Shown in pieces: positions 23,765 to 35,544 of a DNA stretch of 64,000 bases. Under the pieces are notes generated by a model. It was not told where the DNA came from, did not search any database, and saw nothing but the letters and a program-made list of their open reading frames with translations. The position numbers and the translations under genes were made by a program. This stretch comes from Cenococcum geophilum 1.58. Taxonomy: Eukaryota > Ascomycota > Dothideomycetes > Gloniales > Gloniaceae. The number at the start of each line of letters is the position of its first letter. The first letter of the stretch is position 1. Location: contig KV748225.1 in NCBI GenBank assembly GCA_001692895.1, positions 1,116,001 to 1,180,000 of the forward strand, read 5' to 3'.

Positions 23765-26252
23765 CTATTTGCCGGCTGATTTCTTAGCATTTTGGTTTCC
23801 GCGCTGCAATTTTCTCATAAAATCATTCTTAACACCTTTGGCTTTGAAGTCTTTGTTTCTGCTCTTGTTGTATTCGATATATGCCATGTCTTGGCCACCA
23901 CTCAATTCGCTCAAAGTGCCTGCCATTCTTCGAGCGACCTTCTTCCTGCCACCAGCCTTGTTTCTGCCGAATAGATCGCCATCGATCTTCTCCGCTTCAC
24001 CCTCAGCATCACTGCGCAATAGAACGTCCATCAGAAGCTCGCGCCTATCTTGCGGTGTTGCGAACGCAAGGTCAGAGCGTTGTTCGAGGCCTTCTAAGCG
24101 CGTGATGACTTTGAAGGCGTAGCCTTGATCAACCAGGAATGCTTGGCGTTTTGAGGAGTAGTACATCTCAATTGTATCTTTCGAAACGAGAGAATAGAAG
24201 AACGCATTGAAACCTTCGTCGTTCCTGCGTTTAGCTCGAAGGATGCGGCCCAGTCGTTGAGCCTCCTGGCGACGAGAACCGTAGTGGGAAGAGATTTGGA
24301 TAAGACATGTAGCCTCCGGCAGATCTAAGCTAGTATCTGTTTGGGCTGGTCAGCTATCATTCAGGTTATGAATTGTGGGATGACTTATCCTATCTTGGAG
24401 AGGAAGATTGTGCTAACTAGCTCGTTGTGCTGGAAGTTTTCTAAAATTCGTAATCTCTCTGCTTGGGGTGTGCCGCCATAAATATATGCTTTGTTGAGCT
24501 TCTTAGCGTACTTCTCAAGAGCATAAACATTGTCCGAGAAAACAATGATTTTATCCCCTCGTTTCTCGTGGTAGTCAATAAGATACTGGCAGTGTTGAAA
24601 TTTCTTGGGGTTCATGGTGGAGAGCAGTCCCCGCTTCTGAACCGAAGGAGCTTTAAGATACTCGGTATAAAACTCGGGCGTCATTTGACACCATACCTCA
24701 GCGCACTGGACTTTGGCAATGTGACCCTGCTCTGCGAGCTCTTGCCAATTGGCCTCGTACAACTTCGGACCAATGAGGAAATTTAGATCCTCGATTTTGT
24801 CATCTTCTCGTAGAAGAGTGGCGGTCAAACCCAGTTTTGAATGGGAGGCAATGGCATATGTGACCTTCTTGAACAATTTTGCCGGTACAACGTGCACCTC
24901 ATCAGCAATCAGTAAACCCCATTCGCGAGACCGGATGAACTCCATAATCTTTTCAGAGTCATAAGAGCGGTTTCGAGACTGGGTAATCATAGAATAAGTG
25001 CTTATGATAACTCCGGCATTTCCAGGGAACTTGTCTTTGTTCTCAGCTGTGAAGGTAGCAATGTCATTTGGATTGATATTGGACCACTTAATAAATTCAG
25101 CTCTCCATTGCACGACGGACATGGCGCTCGTGCACAACACCATAACTGACTTTTTGACTGTACAAGCTGCCGTGATGCCGACCAAAGTTTTACCAGCTCC
25201 ACAGGGCAGCACAATTATGCCGGAACGTGCTCTTCCGTTTCCGAACATCTTATTGAGAGCCCGCTCCTGATAATCTCGAATTTGAGCACCGGGTCTTAAA
25301 TCGATCTCTAGATTCGCATTGACTTCATCATTCCGGAAATCATATTCCTCTGTCAGAGGAATTCCAATTTCTCGGCATTTCTTCACCACTCTTTCTCTGT
25401 CCTCACCTTTGATTTGAAACGCGTGGACTTGATCAATATCTTCGTCGTCATCCTCTTCCCTTAAGGTCGCAAGCATATCATCCGGCTGTTGCTGTGGAGG
25501 CGGCTGAGCAACCTGATTAGCGCCTGCCGCCATCTTTGTGCCAGGTATAGCAAGGCTCCCCATCTTAGGTGCTGCCTCCTGCACAAATCCATCTGTCGTA
25601 TTGTCCCTACATTCGGCGATGATCGGGTCTTTCAGAAGCTGTTGCAGGATGCTTGGATCCGTACTTTCAATAAAATATTTTGTACGCTTTAGAACAATCC
25701 TGGCTTTCCCAAACGATGATGTAGACTCCTTAATGAACGCCCTGACTCCCTCGGGCAGCGCCGTTTTGGAATACCTGTCTAGCTGCATTATGATATCATC
25801 CGTTGATAAACCAACAGACATAGCTGCAAATAGGCTGTGAGGCGTCAAAGTGTACTCGTGCATGCGGGATACGCGCGATTGTGGCTCGGCGATGTTAATG
25901 AGGAAGGTCTGCGCATCAGCGAATGCCGGACTAAAAGATTCCATAATGATCCGTCCAGCATCATCAACCTAACTAATCAGCGGACGCCCTTTAAATATAG
26001 TAATAACCTTACCCAGACAGGTCGACTGGTATGATCGAGTTTAAGTTTGGCGTCCCACTGGTCACATAGTTTGAATAGATGCGAGGCAGCATCAATAACG
26101 TGCGCCGCTCTGTTCCTCTTGCTCTGGCCGACTACATCATATTTGTCGATAAGGCGTTGAATATCTTCCTGATCGCTCAACGGAGCGTCATCCTCAGATT
26201 CGTATTCATCGCTGTCGGCTGCCTGTGCCTGTGCCTTTCTCTTTGGAGGCAT
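23765..26252 (-). CDS. ssl2: TFIIH core helicase XPB/Ssl2 (Rad25, ERCC3)
   Basis: Three exons: 26252-26013, 25968-24389 and 24338-23765, giving 797 residues. XPB is the 3'-to-5' DNA translocase of TFIIH, opening promoters for RNA polymerase II and lesions for nucleotide excision repair. Visible are the acidic N-terminus, the damage-recognition-like region ([16 protein letters not shown]), Walker A GCGAGKT (about residue 335), the DEVH box (about 438), motif [16 protein letters not shown], and the motif VI region [16 protein letters not shown]. The tail ends [10 protein letters not shown]. Intron 1 (26012-25969, GTAAGG..TTAG) is standard and restores [16 protein letters not shown]. At the second junction the highly conserved SKIGDTS needs an intron beginning ATAAGT and ending AAC (24388-24339); no GT..AG choice gives it. 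An indel at the donor is the main alternative. The gene is divergent from hid1. Confidence 0.93.
24339..24388 (-). other. Candidate AT-AC intron in XPB
   Basis: The exon upstream ends AAG ATA GG and the coding sequence resumes as A GAT ACT AGC. Cutting exactly here gives SKIGDTS, which is nearly invariant in XPB proteins, and keeps the remaining 191 codons in frame. The 50-nt intron starts ATAAGT, carries a GCTGACC branch-like site and ends CCAAAC. ATAAGT is the donor of the rare AT-AC introns removed by the major (U2) spliceosome. A GA..AG cut (24389-24337) would also keep frame but lose the Gly. Confidence 0.6.
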
Positions 26253-26936
26253 GTATGGAGCGGTGTTTGTTGATATGAAAGCTGACCTAGTGAAGGTTTC
26301 ACCAAACTACTCAAGCGAGACAGACCCAAGCCTAAACCGCGTTCACGTCCCAGGAAAACGCAGTGGAGGCTCAGTGAGGATGAACGGTGGTGTTGAGATA
26401 GAAGTTGCCTGATCAAAGAGGCTGTGAAGGCGAATAGGTAAGCCAGCCATTCCGAAAGGGTCAAGCGTCCGCAGAGCCTCACAGGTTGTCGCGGTGTCCT
26501 TTACTTCGTTATCCACTCTCCCCAGTTTGAGAACGTTTTCGCCAATCATTTCAATTATTTCAACGGTCATATGTTATATTTTCTCATAGGCGTGTGACTT
26601 GATTCATCTTGTGAGAAATGTGAATGTTGGCCTGTTTCTTGGAGGAGCAGTGAAACTTAGTCTGTGGCTGCGCACCTAATTAATTTGTCTATGGCACAAG
26701 CTTAAAGTTGAATACATTAACATGTGAAGCATCGGTGGAGCATTTTCAGCTTTGATACACAATTCGTGTGTCTTACGGGAAACTTATCTAACAAGGCTAT
26801 TTGAAAGCGCTGGAATTTCCAACGCTGCACCGCCTCACTGGGGTGATCGCCTAGTAAAGCCACGGCCCGCCTCAACACCTCTTCCGCGATTTGTCTACAA
26901 CCAACCTCAAGAAGCCGTGCTATGAAATGATTTCTG
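26253..26936. other. divergent promoter region of XPB and hid1
   Basis: A 684-base spacer between head-to-head genes, so it should hold both promoters. A minus-strand ATG frame of 75 codons (26570-26343; MTVEIIEMIGENVLKLGR at its start) has no recognised domain. It might be an upstream ORF or chance. Confidence 0.45.
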
Positions 26937-29900
26937 ATGGGTGCTTCCGATTCAAAACTCGTCTTCAAGCAAGGCATCTTTCGCCTCTCGGAGCAGAAAG
27001 ACATCCGTGCCGATGATCCATACTGGACAGGTGTATGACACTCCAGGCTTGAATCTACAAGCAATACTGACCTGTTCACCGTTCTACAGTTTTGGGAACT
27101 CCCCGAGTCGGCCGAAGATGTTTTTTCACTATTCTCTCCCGCGGACATACGCCGGACTAGAGACAATAACTTGGAAAATCTCGAAACTCTCATTTTAGCT
27201 GTCACTTCAAGATTATGCATTCTCCGAAACCATCCCTCCTTCCCCGATCCTGAGCTTGCTCCTGAAAGGGACGCTCTAAACTGCATACGAGTCCTTACGC
27301 GACTCCTACCCTTCATATACGAGTCTGACCACTTGGACGCGTGGGAAGATAAATTCTTCTGGGGTGCGCGGCGGAAACGCAGCCGGAGGGGGCAACTTGT
27401 CCGATCAGAAGTAATATTCGATGAGGCGGATCCAGAGCAGACACCTACAGATGGAGAGCCTGAGTTTGAGAAGGCGAAGCCTCTCGCCGAAGAACTCATA
27501 GACGCACTGATTGACTTGCTCTTTTTCTCCGACTTCACTTTACCAAAGGCGCCTGCTGGGAAGAGCAAGGTTACATATGCGATATGGCAGAGCGGTGTAG
27601 GCTGCAATACGCCTGTTAGTTCAACAAAGGAATTTGAGAATAACCGAACCGAAATACTGCGATTACTCCTTGCCTTGGCTAGCAAGTCAATGTATATGTC
27701 AGCTAGTAGGTAAATTGACCATGTCAATAACCCACGAGGTCTAATGAGACACAGATGTGCTACCGGTAAAAGGGGTCAAGGCAATAACGTACATAACAAC
27801 ATGTCCAGATAAGCAAGTTGTCTTGTCAGTCCTTTGTTCCATGCTCAATACAGTACGTGCTGCTCAACCTCCCTAAGAAGTATTCCTGCTGAACCTAGCA
27901 GACTCTTAAATACAACCCAGCTTCCTGGCGTGTACCTTACGATCATGTTGTGTTCAAGGATCCCAAACAGATTCTTGTCACGTATTGCTTACAGCTTCTC
28001 TTGGTTTTGATCCTCTATCCCATTCCCGAACCAGGCAATGGCCCACCACCGAAGAACTACTTCCGACATTTTCTAGGGCGGCTACACCGACCTCAAGACT
28101 TCCAGTTCCTTGTAGATGGAATGACAAGAATATTAAATCAACCTGTAAGTAGAAATACCCTTGTACAGGAACGTCTTCTTACCTCTGCAATCTTCAGCTT
28201 CAAGCAACCTCGTCATACTTACCGGGCAGCCACAAATCCTTGACTTGGGCCCCGGAGATGATTATGCTCTTTTGGGAAGCTCTTCAATGTAACAAGCGTT
28301 TTCGGTCTTTCATCATTGATACGGACCGAGCGCACGATTTTGTGGTGTTGGTCTTGTTTTATGCCATCGACCAGCGAAATGATCCTACCAAGCAAGGCCT
28401 TATCAGGATGTGCATTTTCGTTCTCCAAACTCTGAGCGTTGAGCCGAACTTTGGGAAAAGCTTGAATAAGACATTTGAAAGACAAGAGAGTCTTCCTGCC
28501 AGCATCCGAATTCAAAATTTCCACGGCACATATGCAGACTATCTCATTACTGTGAGTGAAAAACTCTGCATTTTAATATATCAAGAATCTGACTCTAACA
28601 ATACTAGTCCATTTTCACTCTGCTCACGACAAGTAAAGGAAAGCTCGACGCGATCTATCCGGCTCTTCTCGCAATCATTAACAACATCGCCGCGTACATA
28701 GAAAGTCTTGGGCGAGCCACAAGTTCAAAACTTCTTCAGCTCTTTGCTTCAATGTCTTCGCCGAGCTTTTTGTTTGCCAACGAAGGAAACCATGTTTTGC
28801 TCCAATCATTGCTGGAGGCTCTGAATGCAATTGTGGAGCATCAATATCATAGTAAGCTTCTCTTAGCCTGGCTTCTCGAGTGTTGCGTTTGACATTCATC
28901 TATGCAGAGAATCCTAACCTTGTGTTCTCAATAATTCGCTCGAAAAAGCGATTCCAAGCATTGCGAGACTTTACACTTGAAAGCGGCCAAGAAGAGATAG
29001 AACGTCAAAACCAGCTAAGGAAAGAACAAGGCAGCGATACTGGGACAGGCAGACGAGCAGACTCGATTGATAGCCTGAGAAGTCCGATAGGCTCGACAAC
29101 CCCAACTTTAAGCAATGTACCAGAAGACAATAGCGCCTTCGCCATTGGCGACGATGAAGACTCTGAGGATGAGGGAGCCCATGGGCCAGCTCATCCAAGA
29201 TCACCAGTGCAACCGCAATCAGGTACAAACTCTAGGACTGCATCAATATCATCTTCTGTAGATGATGCGGTCCCGCTACAGCTACGCGGTATGTCGGAAA
29301 AGGCTCGAGGCAAGATGCCAGTCGGTCAGCCATCCTTTTCAAGGCAAAACAGCACCACAAGTCTGAACAGCGTGTCAACCCCAACATTGGGTTCCAATGA
29401 ATTCTTCACTCCATCAGCCGCATGGGTAAGGAAATTTCTTACGTCCTTCCAGGTTCACCGATCTGACAACACGGCAGATTGAGAGTTGGCTACCGGAATT
29501 GCCACTACACACAATCCTCACGTTAATTTCGCAGCTAGCGCCCCTGATCCCTACCCCTGGTAGTTCTTCGGATACTACGGCAGCCCTAACCGCAATTCGC
29601 CAAATAGAAGTTCGTGGGATCGAACCATCGCCGATAAGGGTACATCTCTTCGAATGGTCGCCCTTATCACTTGGCTGGTACGAATCGTTACTCTGGAGTT
29701 TTGCTTTTGCTGGTGAAATGCTCGTATCCAAAGGTACAGCGGGTGTATGGAATGGAACTAGTATTAGGTTATTTAAGGTCCAAGAAACGGCGGCCCAGAC
29801 CCCTTCGCTTCTGGCTCCACGCGGAGCCGTTGATGCGGTCGGAAGCAACCTTGTGCAGCGGATTGGTAGCCTTAATATTCGCGGCGGAACTACTCAGGCA

Positions 29901-29960
29901 GGTCAAAGGGGTTCGAGTAACGGTGGCAATAACGGGCCCACAACGGTAAGGGACGTGTAG
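26937..29960 (+). CDS. hid1: Hid1/Ecm30 family protein
   Basis: Eight exons: 26937-27032, 27090-27705, 27755-27852, 27902-28144, 28198-28551, 28608-28851, 28908-29425 and 29478-29960. The sum is 2,652 nt, 883 residues, and every junction restores protein-like sequence. The start MGASDSKLVFKQGIF has the MG-x-x-x-S/T form that fits N-myristoylation, as known for Hid1. Family blocks include PADIRRTRDNNLENLETL, LPVKGVKAITYITTCP, SWRVPYDHVVFKDPKQ, FLGRLHRPQDFQFLVDGM and KRFRSFIID. A disordered Ser-rich, acidic insert lies in exon 7 (about 29,040-29,380), and a conserved tail ends in a Gly/Asn-rich stretch. In animals HID1 acts at the trans-Golgi in secretory granule formation; yeast Ecm30 is linked to sorting and the cell wall. 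The donor of intron 2 is GTAGGT at 27706; a better-looking GTAAAT four bases on breaks the frame. A 336-codon antisense frame is a shadow. Confidence 0.9.
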
Positions 29961-30368
29961 CGTTAGGGCGAACTCTCCAGGTGTTGATGATCTCGTGAGG
30001 CGTAGTTCTGCTCAAAATAGTGCGTTTCTGGGCGTTGATTGGTGTACCCGTTATGCGATTTAGGAGCTTCACCCTGTTCCGAGCGCGTTTCGTTGCAGAT
30101 CTCTCGGTTCAGTTTCACAATCTTCGTGTTCTGAGCCTTACGTGGCTGTGCAGAGTGGCGTGTGGCGTGTGGCAATCAACGCGACTAGCCAACGAGTAAC
30201 CGTATATCACCCTGAACTTTTGCGACTTGATGCAGTCCGCGCAATCCTTTCATCTGTTATCGAATCACTGCTACGTGTGGTCCTCAGGCCATTTCTCCCT
30301 ATCCTATATCACTGACATGCCTTGGCTCGCATCATGGGAATCTGTTATGATTCCGTGGGATAATGTAG
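29961..30368. other. intergenic spacer
   Basis: Spacer between the hid1 stop and the epoxide-hydrolase-like gene, both on the plus strand. No feature supported. Confidence 0.4.
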
Positions 30369-32201
30369 ATGGTAAAGATAATGGCTAATATCGCGGTTGA
30401 TGAAGATCAGGGACATGATTCTATCCAGCCTTATGGCATGCATGTAAGTACCACGATTCAGTATTCTGCATAATTATAGGGGTTCTAATGGTGCATAGGT
30501 ATCTTCTCGTTATCTAGATCTTACAAGGAGAAAGTTAGAACTGACACGTCTTCCACGCGAATTGCAACTTCCAAACAGCAGAAGATGGGAGTATGGAACT
30601 CCAAAAGCGGTGCTGGAACCTCTAATAGATTTCTGGTACGTGTCATCGGCCTTGAAGGTCAGAAATCTTTGCGAGACTCTAAATGCGCTGCACCTTACTT
30701 ACAATGCAATCAGGCTCAAACGGTACGACTGGCGCACCCAGGAGGCTTTGTTTAATAATGCGCTTCCCCAATTTCGCACGACTATTCGCACTCCCGGTCA
30801 TTCCTCTTTAGCTGGCTCAGAACTCACAGGAACTCAACCTGCTCACTCACCACTTCGCGTCCATTTCGTGCACAAACGCAGCAAGCATCGAAACGCGATC
30901 CCACTGCTCTTCTGTCACGGTTGGCCGAGCTCTTTCATTGAGCTCTACAAGATTGTTGACGCACTAACAGACCCAGTCTCGCTGCCTTCGTATGGCATCG
31001 GCGCGCAGCAGGCGTTTCATGTCGTTGCGCCGAGCATACCAGGTTTTGGATTCAGCGATGCAAGTCCGGTGGAAGGTTTTGGGCTACGGGGGACGGCAGG
31101 GGCATTCGATGAGGTTATGAGTCGTTTGGGGTATGCGAAGAGAGGCTATGTGGTGCATGGGGCTGGATGGTAAGTCTTTCCATTTACTAGTTCTCCTAAT
31201 TGCGGAATCATGACGGTTGTGGGACTGAACTTGCTAACGATCATCTGATCAGGGGCTTTAAAATTTGCCGTGCGCTAGCACTGTACTACCCACAGCACTG
31301 TCTTGCTGTTCACACCACCAATCCTTCTCTGCCCCAACCTACAATGCGACGCGATCCAATGGTCTATCTAAAATACCAGATTGCGAGCTTCACACACGCG
31401 AAATTCTCGTACCTTAATTTTGGCTATGTACCTGCGGACTTTGCTCCGGCGCCTCAAACCCTAAAGAATACACAATCGAACGAATTAGGTGCTTCAGGTG
31501 GAGGCTTTGATGCGTCCGATGCTGCTTTAGCATCCCAGTATAGTCAACGTTCCCAAACGGTCTCCTACTCTCTATGCGATTCGCCTATCGGCCTTCTTGC
31601 TTGCATGCTTGATGCGTTGCATTCACGGTCTGCTGGCTCTACTTTTTCGCTCTCTCAATCACCATTTCTTCCACTGTCTGAACTTTCACAACAGGCATCT
31701 CAGCAGGCATCACGAAAAGCGTCACAACAACCGGCGACCGTAGACAATGAGGTCGAGCTTCAAATCCAGCCTGCACCGCCAGCACAGATTGTCCTCAGTC
31801 CGTGGCACAGCGAAACAAACGGCCAAGACTACACGTGGGCGCCGACCGAAATACTCTCCTGGACAATGATGCAGTGGCTACCTGGGCCCGAAGCCGGCCT
31901 ACGGTGGCTCAAGCAAGCCTCGCACGATTCGTCCCACGCCAACCCCGCATTTTGGGAAACTTACTCCACGGTGCCGTTGGGGATCAGCCAATTCCGACCT
32001 ACGAGGGGCAGCACAGAGAGCCCGCTTATGTGGGCAGAGACGGTTCAAAACTTGGCGTGGGCGAAGCGACATCCGCGCAGCGCGAGATGGCCTGCGTGGG
32101 AAGCACCAGATTTGTTGGTATTAGACTTGAGGGAATGTTTTGGAGGCTGGGTGGAGAGTGGAGTTGTAAGAGTTGCTAGAGACGACGCTGAAGATAACTA
32201 A
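30369..32201 (+). CDS. Epoxide-hydrolase-like alpha/beta-hydrolase, probably inactive
   Basis: Four exons: 30369-30443, 30499-30635, 30714-31169 and 31253-32201, giving 538 residues. All three introns are GT..AG and restore MHVSSRYLDLTRRKLELT, LIDFWLKRYDWRTQEAL and HGAGWGFKICRAL. The N-terminus is an epoxide hydrolase N-terminal domain (WEYGTPKAVLEPLIDFW). HGWPSSFIELY (about 140) is the oxyanion HGxP motif, and VVAPSIPGFGFSDAS is the next family block. The nucleophile elbow, HGGDWG in active enzymes, reads HGAGWG here (residues 219-224), so the catalytic Asp is Gly. The C-terminal GGHF catalytic His motif is also absent: the sequence reads CFGGWVESG. A Gln/Ala/Ser-rich insert (SQQASQQASRKASQQ) interrupts the cap-to-core region. 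I infer a non-hydrolytic or decaying protein. The second ATG (30381) is an alternative start. Confidence 0.8.
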
Positions 32202-33793
32202 TCCTAGGACTTTTACATGGAGACAAGAAGAGAAGTCTTGGCCCGCTCTAGAAGGGTAAAGGACCTTGGCCAGGAAGCGTGTGAGATGCCGGGAGGTCGG
32301 AGGCTTGTATTACTAGGACTTATTGCCGCGCGGGAGGAGCCGGCGCGGGGGGATTGAGGTAATTTAATATCGGGCATTTGGGCTGTGCGGGGTGAGGGGC
32401 ATAGCATTTTATTGGGGTTATAAATACGATATGGTGTAGCATCTCCTGGATTCCAGTGTTTTGGGGAAAGCTGGCATAGGCAAACAGGGCATTTAGGGCA
32501 AGGAGTCCACAATGTATGGATTCAACGACAGAGCTAGATCGGCTCGGAGAGAGCAGCACACATATTTGTAGCTTTATTGTTAGCATAGCTAGATGGCAAT
32601 GGCAATGGCAATGAATACATAGAGGTCAACACTATACATAAAGTAAACGCACAAAAAGCATAGAAGGAACAAGCGGTCACGAACAGCTTTTCCCCGGTGT
32701 TTGGATCGCGCTGGTGGCGGTGATCGAAAAAATAAGCTCGACGTTGTTGCTAGGGCGTTGGGCGTGGGCAAGGTTACGTACAGTATGTAGGAGTGCGCGC
32801 AAAAATATGCCTCACCAACCGACTCCTGTCAAAAAATCACCTCTCGTGTGCCACTCCAGTTCCACAACATCCTCCTCCACAAAGTCTTCTTTGCTTCTGC
32901 TGAGCCTGCAATTCAAAAGCAGAGACAAACTCCTACTACATCGAGCATTGGGTTTGTCCTCCCGCGCTTCCGCTTCGGCACACCACCCTAATTTTCCCGC
33001 TTTCGCTGGTGTTGAAATACATCTTGAAAACCGCCTCCAAGGCTACTTCTCAAACCCGCTGGCAAAGACAGCTCAGCCAAGCTTACATAGTACAAGAGGC
33101 CTATAAGACACCAGTATACATCTATCAAACTGGCAGAACTACTCTCTAGACGAAATTCCCACACTGCTTAGACTTTATCCGGCCGCAGACCTTTGGCTTT
33201 TCTTCGAACCAACCTGCTTTCCATGCGTCGAGAGGACCTTGTACGATTCCTATCCAAGCCCGCGAAGTAAGTTTCCTCAGTGTCGCCCGCCACAATCTCA
33301 TACCAGCAAACGACGCGAAATCCACGTCGGTTCTGTCCCTATCTCTTACCGTTTCATCTTAACTAACCTCACAATCTCCCTAGGCCCAGATAACACCAGC
33401 TACTTGCGCTCTCACCCCTCCAACCTGTAAAACCAAATAAGCAGATCCCCTCGTCTGCTAGACCCGATACTTTCCCAGGGTATCGGAATCTGTCAGTTCG
33501 AGGACCACAAACGATAGCCACAATTTCTCGGCGCAAAGCCTCTTTTATTCCCCTCTCCGCCCGACCTCCCTAACGCCCTTTCGGACGTTTCTCACACAGA
33601 TTTACTGCTGCTGGCAAAAGCCAGCATCTACGAAACCCCCACTTTCCGTGGGCCTTCTCTTCTCAGGCGGACACCGCATTGTTCGTCTGGGTGGCAGATT
33701 GTGCTTCACAGCCTCATAGCCACAGTCCTCCTGATTCACGTCCGGCTCAGTAGTCAATCATAGGTGGTGCTTGCATCAGGAATTTCTACGGAG
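32202..33793. other. intergenic and probable long leader of the SPE2 gene
   Basis: No supported gene. Pieces such as SQAYIVQEAYKTPVYIYQTG near 33,085 look protein-like but are broken by stops. A 63-codon ATG frame at 33239-33430 upstream of SPE2 could be an upstream ORF. AdoMetDC mRNAs in several kingdoms carry regulatory upstream ORFs, but I cannot show it here. Confidence 0.35.
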
Positions 33794-35544
33794 ATGGTCA
33801 ATATTGAGATCCCCAAGCACTATACAGCGTCACCGTCCTCCTATAGTGGGACGCCACATTTGACTATTAATCGCGAGGCTACCATAGATCTCGATTCTAG
33901 CAATGCATTCGAAGGTAAGGAATGCTCTTAGCCATCTTTTCAATTATATTAACATCTAAGTAGGTCCAGAAAAGTTGCTAGAAGTATGGTTCAGCTCTTC
34001 TCCAGCCGACCTCCCAGGTGCTGCGGGCCCCACGGGACTCAAAGCCGTCTCTGCAGACACCTGGAAGGAAATGCTAGACCTCGTCAATTGCAAAGTTCTC
34101 TCTGTGATTGTGTCCGAGCATGTCGATGCTTATCTCTTGTCTGAATCCAGCATGTTTGTTTTCCCGCACAAATTAGTCCTGAAGACTTGTGGTACCACCA
34201 CTTTGCTCTTGGGTCTTCCGCGTATACTGGAGATTGCTGCCCTTGATGCAGGCTTCCCTCATATTGCTGCTCAACCTACTAGAGGGATTGCTGCTCAGGC
34301 TAGCACGTTTCGTGTCTTCTACAGTAGGAAGAACTTCCTTTACCCTGACCAGCAACGTGCTCCCCATCGTAGTTGGAGGGATGAGGTAAGATTCTTAGAC
34401 AAAATGTTTCTGGGTGGCAGTGCCTACATGATTGGCAAGATGAACGGAGAACATTGGTATCTCTACATTACTGGGCCGAACGCTCTACTTACCCCGCCAA
34501 GCACGCCAGACAGAGAGCGCATGGACATTATGGAGACTCAGACCAAATTCATCAGTGCACCTCAACAGTTGATGACTGCACCGAACCCTGAACATGGACA
34601 TTATGGAGACTCAGACCAAATTCATCAGTGCACCTCAACAGTTGATGACTGCACCGAACCCTGAAGAAGCACAAGATGAGACTCTGGAAATCCTTATGAC
34701 CGACCTAGACGAGCGGAGTGCACGGCAATTCTACCTCGACGACGCGAGTGCGGTCGCGGAAGGTCGGTACTTCCAGAAGGCTCGTGAGGCTCGCAAGAAT
34801 GCTATTCAAAGCTTGGGAGTAATTCCAGAAGAGAAATTCTCCACAGCATCCAGTCTAGATGGAAGCACCCTTCTCAACTCCAACGGCAATACTCGTGCCC
34901 ATTCCGAAGCCGATTTTGACGTTTTCGAGCAAACCTCATCCGATCACTCTGGTTCTAGCTCTGACGATGGCCTTACCTTTCCCGAGGAGCTCACCACTGA
35001 AGGCCATACTCTTGGGACTGTTGTCTCAGAGTCCTGCGGTCTTGCAGACGTCTATCCTACATCCAAATACCCCGACGCCCGTATCGACGCGTATCTCTTT
35101 ACTCCATGCGGTTTCTCTGCCAACGGTGTTATCCCTGCTCCAGGAGGTGCTGTCAATGGCACTGGCAAAGGATCCGACGGCTCCAATGCCACACACTACT
35201 TCACCGTCCATGTGACGCCTGAGCCACAGTGCAGCTACGCGAGCTTCGAGACCAACGTCCCTGCGCGGCAATGCGGGCGTGAGACTGCTGAAGTTGTTGA
35301 GCACGTCGTCGGCATCTTCAAGCCGGGTCGATTCAGTGTGACCATCTTTGAAGCGAAGCCAACGGTTGACGAAGCCTCCTATGGCCAGGCGGCGAAGCGG
35401 TCCTGCAGGATGGACTCTATCAAGGGATATCGCAGAGTCGATCGCATCGTGCATGACTTGGACGGGTATGATTTAGTCTTCAGGTACTATGAGAGGGACG
35501 ACTGGAAGGGTGGGAAGCCGAGACTAGGGGAGATCGGGTATTGA
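33794..35544 (+). pseudogene. spe2: S-adenosylmethionine decarboxylase proenzyme, frameshifted by a 73-bp duplication
   Basis: Exon 1 33794-33914, intron 33915-33963 (GTAAGG..GTAG), exon 2 from 33964. AdoMetDC makes decarboxylated AdoMet for spermidine and spermine. It is a pyruvoyl enzyme formed by self-cleavage at LSESS (near residue 98, LSESSMFVFPHKL), with the catalytic Cys region KTCGTT following; both are present. Other family blocks are SSNAFEGPEKLLEVWF, GSAYMIGKMNGEHWY and, in the downstream frame, CGFSANGVIPAPGG and YFTVHVTPEPQCSYASFE. A perfect 73-bp tandem duplication (34520-34665) shifts the frame. As written, translation stops at 34664 after 273 residues, losing the C-terminal strands. 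With one copy of the unit the frame would run to 35544 and 542 residues, a usual fungal length. The coding sequence has no other lesion, so the event is recent or an assembly error. Confidence 0.88.
34520..34665. repeat. Perfect 73-bp tandem direct duplication inside SPE2
   Basis: Two abutting identical copies, 34520-34592 and 34593-34665, each starting CATGGACATT and ending AACCCTGAA. Since 73 is not a multiple of three, the reading frame changes. There is no AG|GT in the unit, so splicing cannot remove exactly one copy through GT..AG sites. Confidence 0.97.

Noticed and set aside
26717..27727. 336-codon minus-strand frame opposite hid1
   Set aside because: It runs across hid1 exons and one intron, has no recognised domain, and the plus-strand frame carries clear family conservation.
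32213..32771. Several short minus-strand frames between the epoxide-hydrolase-like gene and SPE2
   Set aside because: Overlapping in different phases, low-scoring composition, no splice structure that joins them.
34520..34665. Idea that splicing removes one copy of the 73-bp duplication
   Set aside because: The unit contains no AG followed by GT, so a GT..AG intron cannot excise exactly one unit.
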